Assembly (NCBI GenBank): GCA_019916065.1
Contig: CM034233.1
Span: 12,481,573 to 12,545,572, forward strand
DNA from: Vitellaria paradoxa
Taxonomy: Eukaryota > Streptophyta > Magnoliopsida > Ericales > Sapotaceae
Reading direction: 5' to 3'
DNA: 64,000 bases
Shown: positions 36,544-49,025 of the stretch, piece after piece
Layout of the letters: every line of letters begins with the position of its first letter
Numbering within the stretch: the stretch's first letter is position 1
Program-made: the position numbers and the translations under genes
The notes under the pieces: generated by a model
The model's input: the letters and a program-made list of their open reading frames with translations, nothing else
Told to the model about the DNA's origin: nothing
Database searches by the model: none

Positions 36544-37500
36544 TCTGAAAATTAAAAGAAACGCACGTAAATATGTATACATACAAATGACACAAACGTA
36601 GTAATGCTTGTTTTCTGAACAAAACGAAGTATAGCCTTTACAGAGACAGTGAAACAAACATCGTTCAGTGATTTTACAGGGAAGCTAATATAGAAAGAAC
36701 CATATTCAACTCAACGTGAACTCAATTATTTAAGGATAAGTTTCTTTTATGTTTTCACTGTCCAAAGGGGCAAAAGGAAATTTATTATTATTATTATTTT
36801 TTTTTTTGGGGGGGGGGGGGGGTTGACAAGGAAATGAAAGTAGTATGAATTAAACAAGTTCATAATCACACAAATAGGGCATCATGCATTCTGAAATTGA
36901 ACATGGATAATCCCACAAATCGTGGAGTGCAATCACAAGATTAAATCACGCAAAGACGTCAAACGGCTCATATAATTTTACAAAAAATGTCTTTCCCCCC
37001 ACAAAGTCCACCATGTCGATCATTGAAATTGTTAAAAGAAGCGGAGAAAGTACATAAACACAGAAAACCAATTATAACCCATCAATTGAACTCAACTGAA
37101 AATAACAAAATAAATTAGATCAAACTCAAAGAACTTTCATGTTCCCAACATTTATATACAGAACACAAAATTGTTGCCATACACAGGCATTTTCAGAAGC
37201 TCAAACCAAAAAAAGGTGATCCAGTACCCAAAAAAAGGTGGGGCTTGAAAAATACGAAACTGCACGGAAACAATCGAATAAAAAACAACAGAATGGAACC
37301 AATCTTTACCAAAAACAGGGAAGGTAGAGATTTTAACAATTTGTTCCGTAAAGAGAGAGAAATGGGTAGATAGAGATCTTACGGAACTTATAGGCCAAGG
37401 CAGGAAAGCAGATGTGCGATTCACGGAGAAACCGAGGCGGAGAACGAAATGCAAGCCTCTGGGCCAGGGGCGAGAGAGAGAGAGAGAGTTTTATTATTAC
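36544..37500 (-). other. 5' leader of the mutase gene with leader intron
   Basis: On the minus strand an acceptor TTTTAATTTTCAG ends at 36545, one base before the ATG. A donor (TTCC before GTAAGATC) ends a leader exon at 37383. This predicts an 838-bp leader intron and a leader exon of about 37383-37500, with a GA/CT tract at 37470-37488. The transcription start is an estimate. The intron holds a run of 15 G beside a T run at 36797-36822. Confidence 0.6.
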
Positions 37501-40500
37501 GAGGAAAGTTGATGCAGATGATGATGATTATGACGGTCAAAGAGATGCCAGTTACAGGTCTCAAACAAAATCGAGAGAGACGGTGATTGTCTTCTTGAGA
37601 TAGATGGGTTCAAAAAGGGAGGCAAAAGGCACAGAAGAGCCAAGCGCCTCTATTCCCCATGTCCGTCCAGTTGGCAATTTCACAAGACCATAGAAGACAA
37701 GTGAGGCAGCCACCTCTCTGTATGCTTCAAAGTTAATATATATATATATATATACAATATACTTTAACTAAGGTGAAGGCCTTCCAACCAAGTTATAGAA
37801 AATTATTTACTTAGGAAGAAAAGGTTAGAGAAAATTAAATCAGGTAACGGTTATATTAAAAAAAAAACTTTTAACTGCTATTCAAATAATTACCTGATGA
37901 CATTTAACTAACTCCAATATGTTAAAAATCACACTGTTTTATGATTATTGTAATTTGGAATAATTTTCTCCTTGAATTGGAAGGTATTAGAAGCCTAATT
38001 GTCTAAGGGATTTGGGCTCTGGTTTTCCCAAATAATTACTTTCCTTACTGTTGTTGAAGAAGGGAGAAGATAAATATTCAAACACTTACTTAAAGCTTGA
38101 TTTGGAAAAGAAATTAACTAACTAGCTAACTAAAAATAAGTTAACTATTTTTGTATTTAGAAAAAAAAGTGACTTTTTTTAGGTGAATTTTAAGTTTTGA
38201 TTAATTTAATATTTTTACCCTTAAAAATTTAAAAGAAAATTAAAATGTAAGAAAGTAAATTTAGTCGGTTATTATAACAGTTACTAGTTAGTAGTTACTA
38301 GCTAACAGTTATTAGTTTGGGATGTCAAACGAAGCCTAAGCATTGCCATGAGAAAGTATTTTTGCATTAATTTTTTTTTATTTTCTTTTTTCTTAAATCA
38401 ATTATTTTATTGTCAAATTAAAAACATAACTTTTTTTTTTCCTTCAACAAGTAGGAAATACAAAAGCACAAGAAAGATATGTTCTTTTTTTTTTTTATTT
38501 ATTCCAAAAAAGAATAGAAAATAATTGTGAATGGGACTTACATTGTTGTTTGGTGCAGATGGAGGAGAAAATTTTCAGAACAACACCTTCAAGAACTTGT
38601 AGAGACCACCTATATGGCTAACCTTTCCTAACCTTAAAAAACCCCCCCAACAAGTTTGAATTGATCAAAACGTATATATATATATATATATATACATAGA
38701 TACACGCACACACAAACACACACCAAACAAGTCAGCTAATCAAAGCTTTCCATTTTTATTCTTCCACCTACCCCCTCCTCCCTCGTGGGGGAGGGGTTTG
38801 ATATAACATTATGCTTGTGCTATGTAAATTTGGTGTATGTGATGCATACGCACATATAACACACCCACCAAACTATTGCACTAAACAAACTGAGACATCA
38901 CATGGACCGAGGCAATTTTCCCCACCTTACCTTACCTTACCAATTGGGTCAAAAATCAAACAAGTACTAACTGTGATCCGATTGAGAATCAGAATTTTAC
39001 TTTTCAACTGTTCGGAGATTGAAATTTTGATCACTAATCTCACAGCCAAAATAATTCTATTTGTCTTATTAATTTGCGCGCAAAAGTAATATTCTTTGCA
39101 CAGGGCAATGCTGTTTTGAAATATATATGTGTGTGTATATATATATTAATTATATTTTGATTTTAATTTTTTTCATTTTAAATATATTATAAAATCAGAT
39201 AGATTGTAAAAAATTAATGGTGTGTTAGGTACCAAAAAAAAAAGTCTGGTAAGAAGCAAAAGTGGGAAGAAGGAGAGAAAAATTGGAGGAAGAAGTGTGT
39301 TTAGTTGAGTGAAAAATTGGGATAAAAGAGATATATATGTACATATATGTATAGATTATAATTTATTTTTTGAATTAAAAATTATTTTAAAAAAATGAGT
39401 CTCACTTTTTTAATTTTTTATCATGCTTCTTTTTTTTTTCTCTCTCTCTCCTCGTTCCTCATTTTTTCCTCCCTTTTGCTCCCAAATTCGGAAGGATAAA
39501 AACATGTGGGTCTTATCTTCACTTTTTCATCCAATCTTCTATCTCTTTCTTTTTTTTTTTTACCTTCTTATTCACTTTTCTTTTCAACCAAACAATAAAA
39601 ATAGAATACTATTCTCTCTTCTCATTCCCTCCTTTTTATTTTATTTGGTAACCTGAAACTCTCGTCAATTTATTATAATTATCAACAAACTGCATAACTG
39701 ATAGATAAATCATAAAAATATACGCTATCCCTCACGCATATCTCTTTTTTATTTTTTGTCCAACCAAAAATGAGGTAAAGGTGAAATAGTATTATTTCAA
39801 AGTTTTCAAAAGTCATTACAGATATTGGGAAAAGGCTCACAGTAAATGCAAAGATATCTACGGGAATATGCTTTGGCATCGTTCCTCCCGAACGCCCTTT
39901 TAAGATGCAAAATAGTCCGGTTGCTACTGTCTTTTGTCGGCCATATCTGTTTTTACTATTTACCCTTCACATTAATAAATTACCATCTACAGATTTCAGT
40001 GAGATTTTGTTTAAATCAATAATTTATTAAAGAAAAAAAAACTAATAGTGATTTAAAATTATTTTTACACTTCGTTTGTCATAAAAAAAATAAAAAGTGT
40101 ATCGAAATCAAAAATTTAAATATAATGAAACTAAAATTAAATTTAATTTATTGATAAATGTTTTTAATTTTTTATATTTTTAAACTACTCAAATAAAATT
40201 ATGCATTTAAAATTTTATGCTTCATTTTTTTCTACTCTTTCCTTTTTGTTTTCAAATATCAAATTCAAACGTTCCCTGCGTAAATGAAAATATTTGCGCG
40301 TTAGCCGAATTAGGTAGGTAAAGTTTTAAAAACGGAAACCACCGAGATGTTGACCTGCAGGCAGGGGCGGACCCAGCTTGAAGTCAGTGCAATGCCCCCA
40401 TTCACCTGGGAATTGAATAATCCATAAATGGATTTTTTAATTTATATCTCATGTATAAATATAACAATATAATTCAATTTATAATAAATTTATTCTAAAC

Positions 40501-41191
40501 TAATCAATCATAAATAAATAAACCCTTAAACTCATATTCAATACACAAATATATCCCTAAGTATAAAGAGGTGAAAAGGAGGATGTGTAATCTACCTTTA
40601 AAAAAAAAAAAATCATTTAGTCAAATTATGATAATTTCTCCCGATTTTTTATAATCACCAATTTCTAGCAATCAAAACTCTTACATTAATTCAGACAAAT
40701 TTAACCCAATAAAATTTATCAAGCATTCATTAATATTGGTTCTACTGCAAGCCTATGTGTCAATCTACCCACCAAAAATTTGATGCACATCAACTTGTTT
40801 GAGTTTTTAAATGGGATGAAATAGTTACCTATGGAACTATAAAGGTAAATTTGTGCTTTGTATAAGTAATGCTCCTCATGTTTTTGCTTTATCAAACTAA
40901 CAAATGATTGATAGATACAGAAACATAAAAGTTTTATCCATATAATCTGCAATACAAAATTTGAAACTCTGGAGCGCAATGAATTTTACAACGAATCCAT
41001 ACACAAGACATAAGACATGCACTAAGAAATGACACATTCTCTAAGCCCAATCACGAAATTGAATTTAAACAACCTTAACTGAAGTCCAGCAACCATAGGA
41101 AACCAAACAGATTTCTGTAGTTCATATATAAATATATATAGACACAAGCCAGATAAATATTATATAAGATAGAAGCAGTGAGTAGAGGTGC
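37501..41191. other. Gene-free spacer
   Basis: No gene recognised. It holds (AT)n tracts at about 37736-37755 and 38674-38692, a CA-rich tract at 38703-38725, a CCTTA tandem run at 38922-38940, and A/T-rich DNA. The stretch 39220-39655 has GA-rich sequence on the left and CT-rich sequence on the right, as in a degraded fold-back repeat, but its ends could not be fixed. Confidence 0.5.
40362..40420 (+). repeat. Fragment of a CAGGGGCGGA-type hAT repeat
   Basis: CAGGGGCGGACCCAGCTTGA is a typical left end of a widespread plant hAT-like repeat. No matching right end was found, so it is taken as a truncated copy. A second fragment in the opposite orientation is at about 55195-55235. Confidence 0.4.
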
Positions 41192-42956
41192 TTAAACATC
41201 CATCTCATATTGCTGGAGGAGTTGCTTGCACCCAGACATGGGTTCATCCCTCATAAAGCCCATGGCATTGACAAATCGGTCGTTGGAAGCAATCCCATTG
41301 TTTCCAGTAAGGATCACACGAGCACGATCGCGACCTGGGTCTGGTGAAGCACACTCACTCTGGGGGCTGCTAACAAGCATGGCATCACAAACCTGGTCCT
41401 CGTGGTCTTCCTTGACCGCGATCTGGTATGCTCCTGTTGAGTCTGTTGTTGCCTCAGTGCTGTATAAGAGCTTCTCTGTTACCCTGTTCTTGCATTCCAC
41501 TCTAACTTTTGCACCTATTTAACAAGAGTGCAACAATCACAAATATGTTAATTAAACTCCAGGGATAATATCTGACATCAGTAAGGTTGTTATTTCGGCT
41601 TTACAGATTTAGGCCCTTAACACAATCAGTCTGTGTTTTTAACTATACAATGTAGGTTTGCCATAAGATTGCTAATGCGCGGCCCATTAAAAACCCAGTC
41701 ATGTTTTGTCACAAATCTGATCTAGCAGCAGTTCAAATAAATGCAATCTTTAGGGCATAAACATTTCTTTACCTCATGTAGTACTAGATTGTGCATTAGT
41801 TGGTTCAGTTTTAAGTGAAACCCACAATTAAACCGACTTTACACCCTGTTTGAAAACATTTATCTTTTAGAATTAATTTGATTTTAAAATAAATAATTGA
41901 TTTAATTTAATTTAATTTAATTTGGTAAATAAAATTTTATGTTTAAAAAATATTTTAAATTTAAGAATTGAACTAATATGATTTAAGAGAAATATCAAAT
42001 TTGACAATGTTAATGAAGAATAGAAAATATAGTAAATAAGATATATGAGAATAAATTTGTCCATTTACTTTGATAACATTAAGAAAATAATGAATTATCA
42101 TCGAATTTTATTGTTTTAAATTAGATTTCAAATGATATAAAAATTTTTAAATTTAATTTATGAAATTAAATCAAATCTAACTCATAAAATTTTATTTTAA
42201 TTCCAAACATAAGAAGTAACGAGAATTCAAATCAAATCCTATTAAATCCACCGTTCCAAACCAAGTGTTTTCGTTCTGAATATTTGGAGAAAAAACCAGA
42301 TCCCTGAGTTATGGAACTGAACCAACCCGCCCGAGGAAACTTGGGGAGGGTTCTGGTTCTTAACGTGGTGGATCCAGAACCTAAACTATTCACTGCCAAG
42401 GAAAATTATTTCAAAAAACAATCACATGGTGTGACAATCTTTATAATTTTAGTATTTACAGTGATCCTAAATTGAGTGTTCATATCAAAATATCATTTTC
42501 ATTTACGACCATAGATAGTCGCCCCACTACTAGAACCAAAGCAATACAGTTCCCTCGTGCAGTCTTCTAAACACTCTACATTACTTATTTTGCGCTAAAC
42601 CAAACCAGAAAGAGTCAGATCACAGGCAAAAAAAAGGACGTATATAATGTACTTTAAGTATGCATATACATGTAGATATATGCCTGTTCTGTTTAAGTTA
42701 TAGCTGTATTTATACATACTCCATGGATCAGACAATAACGGAATTGGAAAACTAGCAGATGTTAAATCAAAGCAAAGATCGAGCGCTAGGAAGTCTGTAT
42801 ACCGGCAATGGGGGTGGTGGCGGAGGTCTCGTAGCCCGCACGGCAAGTGTCGCAGTACACCCGCCCCTGCATTACCAGCGGCTTCACTAGGGGCCGAGTC
42901 GCCGTAACCAGCGCCGGGAGCACACACAGTGCCACTATCAATATCACTCTAGCCAT
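41192..42956 (-). CDS. Ole e 1-like secreted protein (pollen allergen family)
   Basis: Two coding exons, 42956-42803 and 41514-41192, joined in phase 1 to give 158 aa. Residues 1-20 (MARVILIVALCVLPALVTAT) form a signal peptide, so the protein is probably secreted. The family signature GRVYCDTCRAG is at 31-41. Six cysteines of the mature chain (35, 38, 59, 94, 106, 147) match the three-disulphide Ole e 1 fold. DSTGAYQIAV, EDHEDQVCDAMLVSSP and NNGIASNDRFVNAMGF are typical of the subgroup that includes maize Zm13, tomato LAT52 and many non-pollen proteins. Their molecular role is not settled; extracellular or cell-wall signalling is suggested for some. The intron is 1288 bp. The start is the only ATG before the signal peptide; an upstream in-frame GTG was rejected. 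The family name does not prove pollen expression. Confidence 0.94.
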
Positions 42957-44149
42957 TGTTTCCGTCACTTCCCTTCAACAACAGATATGTATATATATGT
43001 GTATAGACAGAGAGAGACAGAGAGAGAGAGCAGAACCCTGTGAAAATATGAAAAACAGGTAAAAGCCAGGTGAGGGAGGTGAAGGAGAAGAAAAGAAAGA
43101 GGAGAGGTAAATAGCCAGGGAACGTCTAATTTTCCAAGTACAGCAAATGGATAGCTGGTTTGATCGGTCCATTCATGTGTCGCCACGTCAACTACGTAGA
43201 GGTTCCGGCACTGACGTGTTCTGTTTTGATTAGATGAAAGGAAGGAGTGGTGAGAAAAGCTGAATAAGATGACCGTAGAGGATTCTTCCTTTCTGTGAAT
43301 GAAAGCGCGTGCAGCTAGCGGCGTCGGTGATCACATGAGGTGTAAAGATCAAGTGTGGTCGAGCCTATGTCTGTTACCACGTAGCGTCACCATAACCGTT
43401 CATCAATCAATTTATGGTCAAGAATATTGTGTAGTCTCCTTTATCTACGTTTCGGAGGTTTCGTCTATAACGGACAGGATTGCAGTGCCGTGTGTGAGTA
43501 AGACGCGGTTTTGTATTATACCACATGGGCCAGTGGGCCCACGGCATTTGCCGCGGTCCCGTCTTCACTGTCAAACCCAAGTGGACCCACTTCACGCTTT
43601 TCCTTTTGAAGCCCAAATTCGATCAGAAAAAATTGTGCCGCTAATTAAGGCGGTAGACGAATCAAATCATTTCAAACAGAATCGAATTTGAATAAAATCT
43701 AAAATTCAGTTATTTCCCAAACTTAACTCAATTTCAAAACAATAAGCTCAAATATATGTCATTAGAGTTGTTAAATGAAGCTGAATTTATATTTGACTCG
43801 CTAAATACTCGTTTGAGATTGAATCGTTATAAAATTAACCTAAACTCAAAACAAAATTTATAACTCGTTTACTTTCAAACTTGATATTAAAATGTTTGAA
43901 GTAGTTTTTAGGGATTGATTGATATTAAACTGTTTGAAATCGTTTTTAGGGATTCGCGTGAAATGTCAAATTGGGGGCAAACACTCACTAACCCTATGTT
44001 TGGATTGAGAGGTTTGGAAGGAAAGTGAAAAGTATGCAGATGAATTGGTAGTTGATGTCCTTTTTGATTGAAGAGTTTGAAATGAAAGAGAAGGGAAGTG
44101 AAATTTAAGAGCAAAAATATGTACAATTAAATGATGTATAATACTTTAC
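42957..44149. other. Upstream region of the Ole e 1-like gene and spacer
   Basis: Just upstream of the gene is a GA/TC-rich tract (43011-43031 on +). A balanced-composition stretch at 43260-43650 has the words CCACGTAG, ACGTGTTC and a GGGCCAGTGGGCCC inverted word but no supported gene. The remainder is A/T-rich. Confidence 0.45.
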
Positions 44150-44312
44150 TAGAGGTAAAAACGAATCAAGTTATTCGACCTCAATTTAAATTTAATTTGT
44201 ACTTAAAACAAGCTCGAATCAAGTTTGATTTATATCTCGTTTAAATTTGAGGTCGAGCTCTAATTCAAGTTTAAAAAAACTTGACTTGAAAGTTCACGAG
44301 TAGGCTCAAGAA

Positions 44313-44355
<43 letters not shown>

Positions 44356-44598
44356 TTTTTATATTTTAATAATATTTTTATTATATTTTTATAATATTTA
44401 ATTTATTATATTTTAAAATAAAACGATGTCACTTTGATTTAATTGAGCTATTCGTGAGTTGAGCTCGAATCGAAATTCTTTTTTATCGAGTTGAGTTAAA
44501 ACTTATATAAAAGTTCGAATTGAGTTCGAGTTCGGTATAAAAGCCTTGAATCTCGCACAAGTTAAAACTTGGCTTAATTCGATTCGTTTTCACCTCTA
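44150..44598. mobile_element. hAT-type MITE with perfect 8-bp target duplication (449 bp)
   Basis: Left end TAGAGGTAAAAACGAATC and right end, minus strand, TAGAGGTGAAAACGAATC: 17 of 18 positions agree. TACTTTAC lies directly outside both ends (44142-44149 and 44599-44606), a perfect 8-bp duplication as made by hAT transposases. The inside repeats the words TCGAGTT and GAGCTCGA and has an (AT)n tract at 44316-44350. No coding capacity. Its end sequence is related to that of the larger hAT element at 45963. Confidence 0.92.
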
Positions 44599-45081
44599 TA
44601 CTTTACTCTTCTAAATCTCCAAAAGTGGAAGAAAATGGATGTGAAATGTTTTAATTTTAATTACTAATTAGTAAATTCCAATTATGCCCTTGCAATGAAA
44701 ACTTTACTTCCCCTCACTACATTTTGTAAAAATATAATAGTAACAAAACTAGTATACATTTTCAAAAGAGATTCACTCTTTAGGGAGTTTGGCATAGAAA
44801 GTGAATCTCTCGATATTAAACTCTTTTATAAACCAAACGGTATACTTTCTGAATGAGTGTTCATTCCATAATCAATGGTTCTGTAAAAACTCAATTCTAA
44901 TATATTAATGGTGAATTAAATATGAAATGTAGAGCATTGGCTACATATATAAAAAATTTTAGATTTTGAAAAATGAGGAGTGCTATTAAAAATTACACCA
45001 TCATCACCTAACATAAACCAATATTAAACATTCCCATAAGAAGATATACAGATAAAAATCTTACCATTCTATCATTTCTTA
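44599..45081. other. Spacer between transposons
   Basis: A/T-rich, no gene seen. The stretch 44770-44835 has ATTCACTCTTTAGGGAG and its complement-like GTGAATCTCTCG, a small fold-back. Confidence 0.4.
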
Positions 45082-45408
45082 AGGGGCGTTTGGAAGTACA
45101 ATTTTTAGTAATTTTTGATTTTTTTTTACTAAAAGTTGTTAGTTGTAATTTTTTGTGTGTTTGATAAAATAAATAGCAATTTTTAGTATTTTTTTGTAAC
45201 TTTTGGATATTTAGTAAATTTTTGGTAACTTTTGACAATTTTTAATAATTTTTGATAATTTTTAGCAATTTTTGATAACTTTTGACAACTTTTAAGTTGA
45301 GAAGTTATTATAATAGAATAGAAAAGTGACAAAAGTTTTGATTTGCCAAACGCTCAAAAATCAAAAATTGGTATTTTTTGTTAAAAATTACGTTACCAAA
45401 CACCCCCT
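45082..45408. mobile_element. Harbinger-like MITE, family B copy (about 327 bp)
   Basis: The ends read TTAAGGGGCGTTTGG on the left and, minus strand, TTAAGGGGGTGTTTGG on the right, so TTA or TAA is the target duplication. The inside repeats TTTTTGATAATTTTTAGCAA-type words also seen in the element at 6745-7078. Short open frames inside it are accidental. Confidence 0.75.
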
Positions 45409-45954
45409 TAAACCCCGAACTAAAGAAGATAAAATGCTTAACTCTAAGGTTTTCATTTTCCAGGGCTTGGACAATTTCAATGGATGAGAAAAAACACAAT
45501 ACAATCCCTACTAGAGAGGAAGTACACTTTCCAAATCTTCTTTAAAATCCAAATCTTCCCTCCCTCTAAAACCACTAAGCTCTTCTTTTTATAGCAGCCT
45601 CAAGATGACATTACAAAAATAATCCTGATAACCCCTAAGGTCTAAACGTGGCTTAGGGCACTAGGATGTAATCTATGCCTTGGGAAGTGTTGGGCAACAA
45701 TGGAATATGGCATCTGAACTCTATGAGAGGAAGTCTAAACACACAAGCTTGAGAGCTACATTTCATGGAATTCTTCTTTCATTGCATCTAACTAGGTCAA
45801 TATGCATTTGAACTTTGTAGGCAGGGAGCTCAATTTTTGGGATTTCTTTCTAACGTTTAAACAAGTCATGGTGCATTCAAATTTGACAACATTGAAGCTT
45901 GAATAAGGTGGATGATTTGAAGGATTGTTTGCACTCTCTGACGTTCAAATGTAA
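45409..45954. other. Unidentified sequence interrupted by the hAT element
   Basis: Balanced base composition, with no open frame of note. The hAT element at 45963 was inserted next to it; the sequence after that element (49026-49280) has similar composition and may be its other half. It may be an old retrotransposon remnant, but no LTR or coding motif is visible. Confidence 0.35.
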
Positions 45955-46974
45955 ATTATAGGTAGAGGTGGCAAAATAAGTGGGTTGGTGATGGGTTTAA
46001 ATGGGTTTAAGGTTAAATAGGTTTAAGGTTAAATAAGTATAACCAAACCTATACCTATTTAAAAGACGAGTTAAATATAGGTGGGTTGAATACAAGTTAG
46101 TACAAACCTGTAAATCTGTATCCAACTCATTTACTTATGACTTAACCTATTTTTTTTTCAAAGATTGAAAATTTATTTCAATTAATGTGTGTTTATGTAT
46201 ATATATATAAATAGATCATTATTATCCTAATCCATCCATCCAACTTTTTTTTTGAAATGTAAATAAATAAATAAATATATAAAAAACAAATACAAAAACT
46301 ATTAGTTTGTAGCAGCCTTTGCAAACCAATTCAGTTTCTTAGAGAAATCAACAAAGCTTTTATACAGCTCACTCCATTCTCAAAACAAATTACAGCAAGC
46401 AACGAAGCAACTAACAAATTGTATCATCAGTAGACCTCCTATAACAATGAAAAAGGCTAGAGTGCAACAAAACTTCACTATGCAGCAACCTACAACAAGC
46501 ATAGTGTAAGGAGTAACCTACGGCACCTTTTACTTGATTGAGTTTAAAAATAGAAGAAAATAAAAAAAAAAAATTTACCAAAAGAACAACATTTTGATAA
46601 TAGATAGAATAAATCATTGATATACATAGGAGTATGTAACAAAAGTTTAACAACTTCATTCTCCAAAGTACGTTCAAATGTTATAATCTATAGCTTCATC
46701 ACACAATAGTATGTAGCAAAAGTTTAACAAATTCATTCTTCAAGTTACATTCAAATATCATTATATGTGGCTTTTTTGTCATTTCCAATCTACTTTCCAG
46801 TACTAGCATTACATCCACAAGAACAACCACCACCCCTAATGAAAAACAAAGGAATAAAAGAAAAAAAATTACTTTGGTTTCACTTAACAAGGAATGCACG
46901 TGTAAAAAAAAACCAAATTTAAATAGAATTAATTATTCTATAATAATTATAAGGCAATAGTTTCACCTAGTAAC

Positions 46975-48452
46975 GAGGGATGTTTGAATCAGTGCCGAGT
47001 CTAGCAACTATGATTTCAAAATCGTCCACAAATCTTTCATCTTCTTCATCTAAAAGATCTGGAACTACATTCAACAATCATACTGAAAAAAAAAAAAAAG
47101 AAAAAAGGAGAGCAAAAAGAGGTTAAAACAACTTCAATTTTATTTGTATAAAGTGAATAAATAACAAGCCTCTAAAACAGCACCATACTATAACACTCCC
47201 AATACTTATCAAATTTCATTTTCATATTTCTTACCATAGAACTTATCAAATCACCTAGGTTTTGCATTTCCTCCAAAATAAGTAGTAGTATCTTCCACAC
47301 CCATGAAAATACAAATTTTCTGTAGGGTACAAATATCCTGAGAAAAGTGTAGTAATATCATAAAATGATTTCAAAAACCTAAATATTTGTTCAACCCTAA
47401 GCCATTCATCTTTTGATGGGCATGTTTTGAAATTTGGATCAATTAACTGCAACTAATAGAATGCACGACGGTGCATTAAGGCACATTCAAGCATGAGGTA
47501 TGTTAAATTCCATCTTGTGGGCACATCTTATCGCATTATTTGCTATACTTCAATGATAACTAAAAGATGCATTTGGCAAATTTTATCTTCCTTCCTTTTA
47601 AACCTCTTACATACTTTGCACTCTCTTATAGATTCCTTAGTTACTTTCAAACTTGAATGAACAATAAGAAGACGTGTGCACCACAATATACGTGAAAGAA
47701 TTTACCATCACACAACAATGTATCAGTTCGATAAAGATGGCGCTTCAATACATCTACTAAACTATCATTATATGAAACATTATCCAAGGTAAGACTAAAT
47801 ACTTTTTTTGTCAATGTCCTAGTCTTTCAATAGGTGAATAACCCTCTCAACCAAAATCAGACCATTATGTGGAGGCGGCACATGGCGAAAATTCTGGATT
47901 TTTTTTTTTTTTTTTGTAACACCCAATCTCCATTAATATAATGAGCAGTAAGTGCTAAATATCCATTGGTTGTAAGAGACGACTACAAATTTGATGTTAA
48001 GCATATCCTACTTAAGATAGAACCCAACACGCGCTTCAATTTCTTCTTCATCCTTCCATGTACTTTTAATATATCTGACTTTTTAGTGTTCCTTGTGATG
48101 GATTTTACACATGGATTCAAAAATAATGCAAGTCCCTAATACCTTCATGTTCCACAAACATAAAAGGATAGTTATGTTGAATTATTGTCGTTGCTATTTT
48201 CTCACGATACATGTTTCGATCAAATACAAGGGAATGATGGGGATCATGGGCCTCTTGTTTAGGGCAAACACTAATATGGCATAGCAAATTTGAGGTATTC
48301 GTTTTTACATCTACAATACACTCTTGATCACATTTCCTACACTTAGCCTTCTCTCTCCCATCATTACTAATAGGCAATTTTATAAACTCATCCCAAACTA
48401 TAAAAATGACTCTCCTATTATGTGCTAAATTAGCAGAAGAGCTTGGCTCCAC
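46975..48452 (-). pseudogene. hAT (RICESLEEPER-type) transposase pseudogene
   Basis: Read on the minus strand from 48452. First comes a BED zinc finger: VWDEFIKLPISN, then KCRKCDQECIVD and LLCHISVCP, the C-x2-C...H-x4-C type pattern. FDRNMYREKIATTIIQHNYP and FVEHEGIRDL follow, as in plant hAT proteins. After a stop near 48117, broken frames still show TSNLWSSLTTNGYLALTAHY, LILVERVIHLLKD, FSLTLDNVSYNDSLVDVLK and LLCDGKFFHVYCGAH, the conserved catalytic-region blocks. A further piece at 47452-47255 has FLKSFYDITTLFSG. DEEDERFVDDFEIIVARLG at 47060-46975 may be the C-terminal end. Several stops and shifts show that it is dead. Confidence 0.82.
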
Positions 48453-48600
48453 CTATTTATCACTATTTTTCTTCATTTTGTCACCCCTAAAATTTCAAGT
48501 CGTAATTCAGATCACATAGTAGTTTTCCAACAAACAACAACCGTTAATCACATAATTAATCAGCTAAGCTCAGGTATATGAATAAGAACTACTTGTAGGA

Positions 48601-48602
48601 AT

Positions 48603-48652
<50 letters not shown>

Positions 48653-48656
48653 GTAT
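48601..48656 (+). repeat. Compound microsatellite (AC)n(AT)n(GTAT)n
   Basis: AC dinucleotides run into AT dinucleotides and then GTAT tetranucleotides, inside the hAT element near its transposase start. Confidence 0.95.
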
Positions 48657-49025
48657 AATCTATTCTACAAGTTTGTTTTTTTGCAATATAAAGTCCCCAC
48701 AAATACATATAGCTCATTGAATGGGCAATCCCTATGAGAATCTTGATATAAAACCATCACCCAACAGCATAGATTGGTTGAAACCTTAGAAGAAAGAGAG
48801 AGAGAGTGCGTGTGTGTTGTTGAGAGAGAGAGGGGGGTTAAATTATTTTTTTTAATTTAATTAAGTGTTTTAATGGATCCTATTTAACAACTCAATTGCA
48901 GGATGTTTTATAAATTACTCAATAACAACTTAATTAATAAAATAATAGAACCTAAACCCATTTATTATGAATTTAATTGGACGAATTAATGAGTTTGGAT
49001 TGAGTTTGCCACCCTTAATTACAGG

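Larger units (their letters stand above)
45963..49017 (-). mobile_element. Decayed hAT transposon, complete with both ends (3055 bp)
   Basis: Left end TAGAGGTGGCAAA, right end on the minus strand TAAGGGTGGCAAA. The flanks ATTATAGG (45955-45962) and ATTACAGG (49018-49025) agree at 7 of 8 positions, an aged hAT target duplication. A broken transposase reads on the minus strand. Near the left end GGGTTTAAATGGGTTTAAGG and similar words are repeated, like the subterminal binding sites of hAT elements. An intron-like or inserted T-run (47895-47915) lies in the coding part. With stops and frameshifts in the transposase the element cannot move itself. Confidence 0.88.

Noticed and set aside
45008..45499. 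Two Lys/Phe-rich minus-strand open frames
   Set aside because: They lie in the Harbinger-like MITE at 45082-45408 and its edges and are made of its repeated words.
46411..46899. Membrane-protein-like minus-strand frames between 46.4 and 46.9 kb
   Set aside because: They lie inside the hAT element downstream of its transposase, with no family match; hydrophobicity follows from T-rich sequence.
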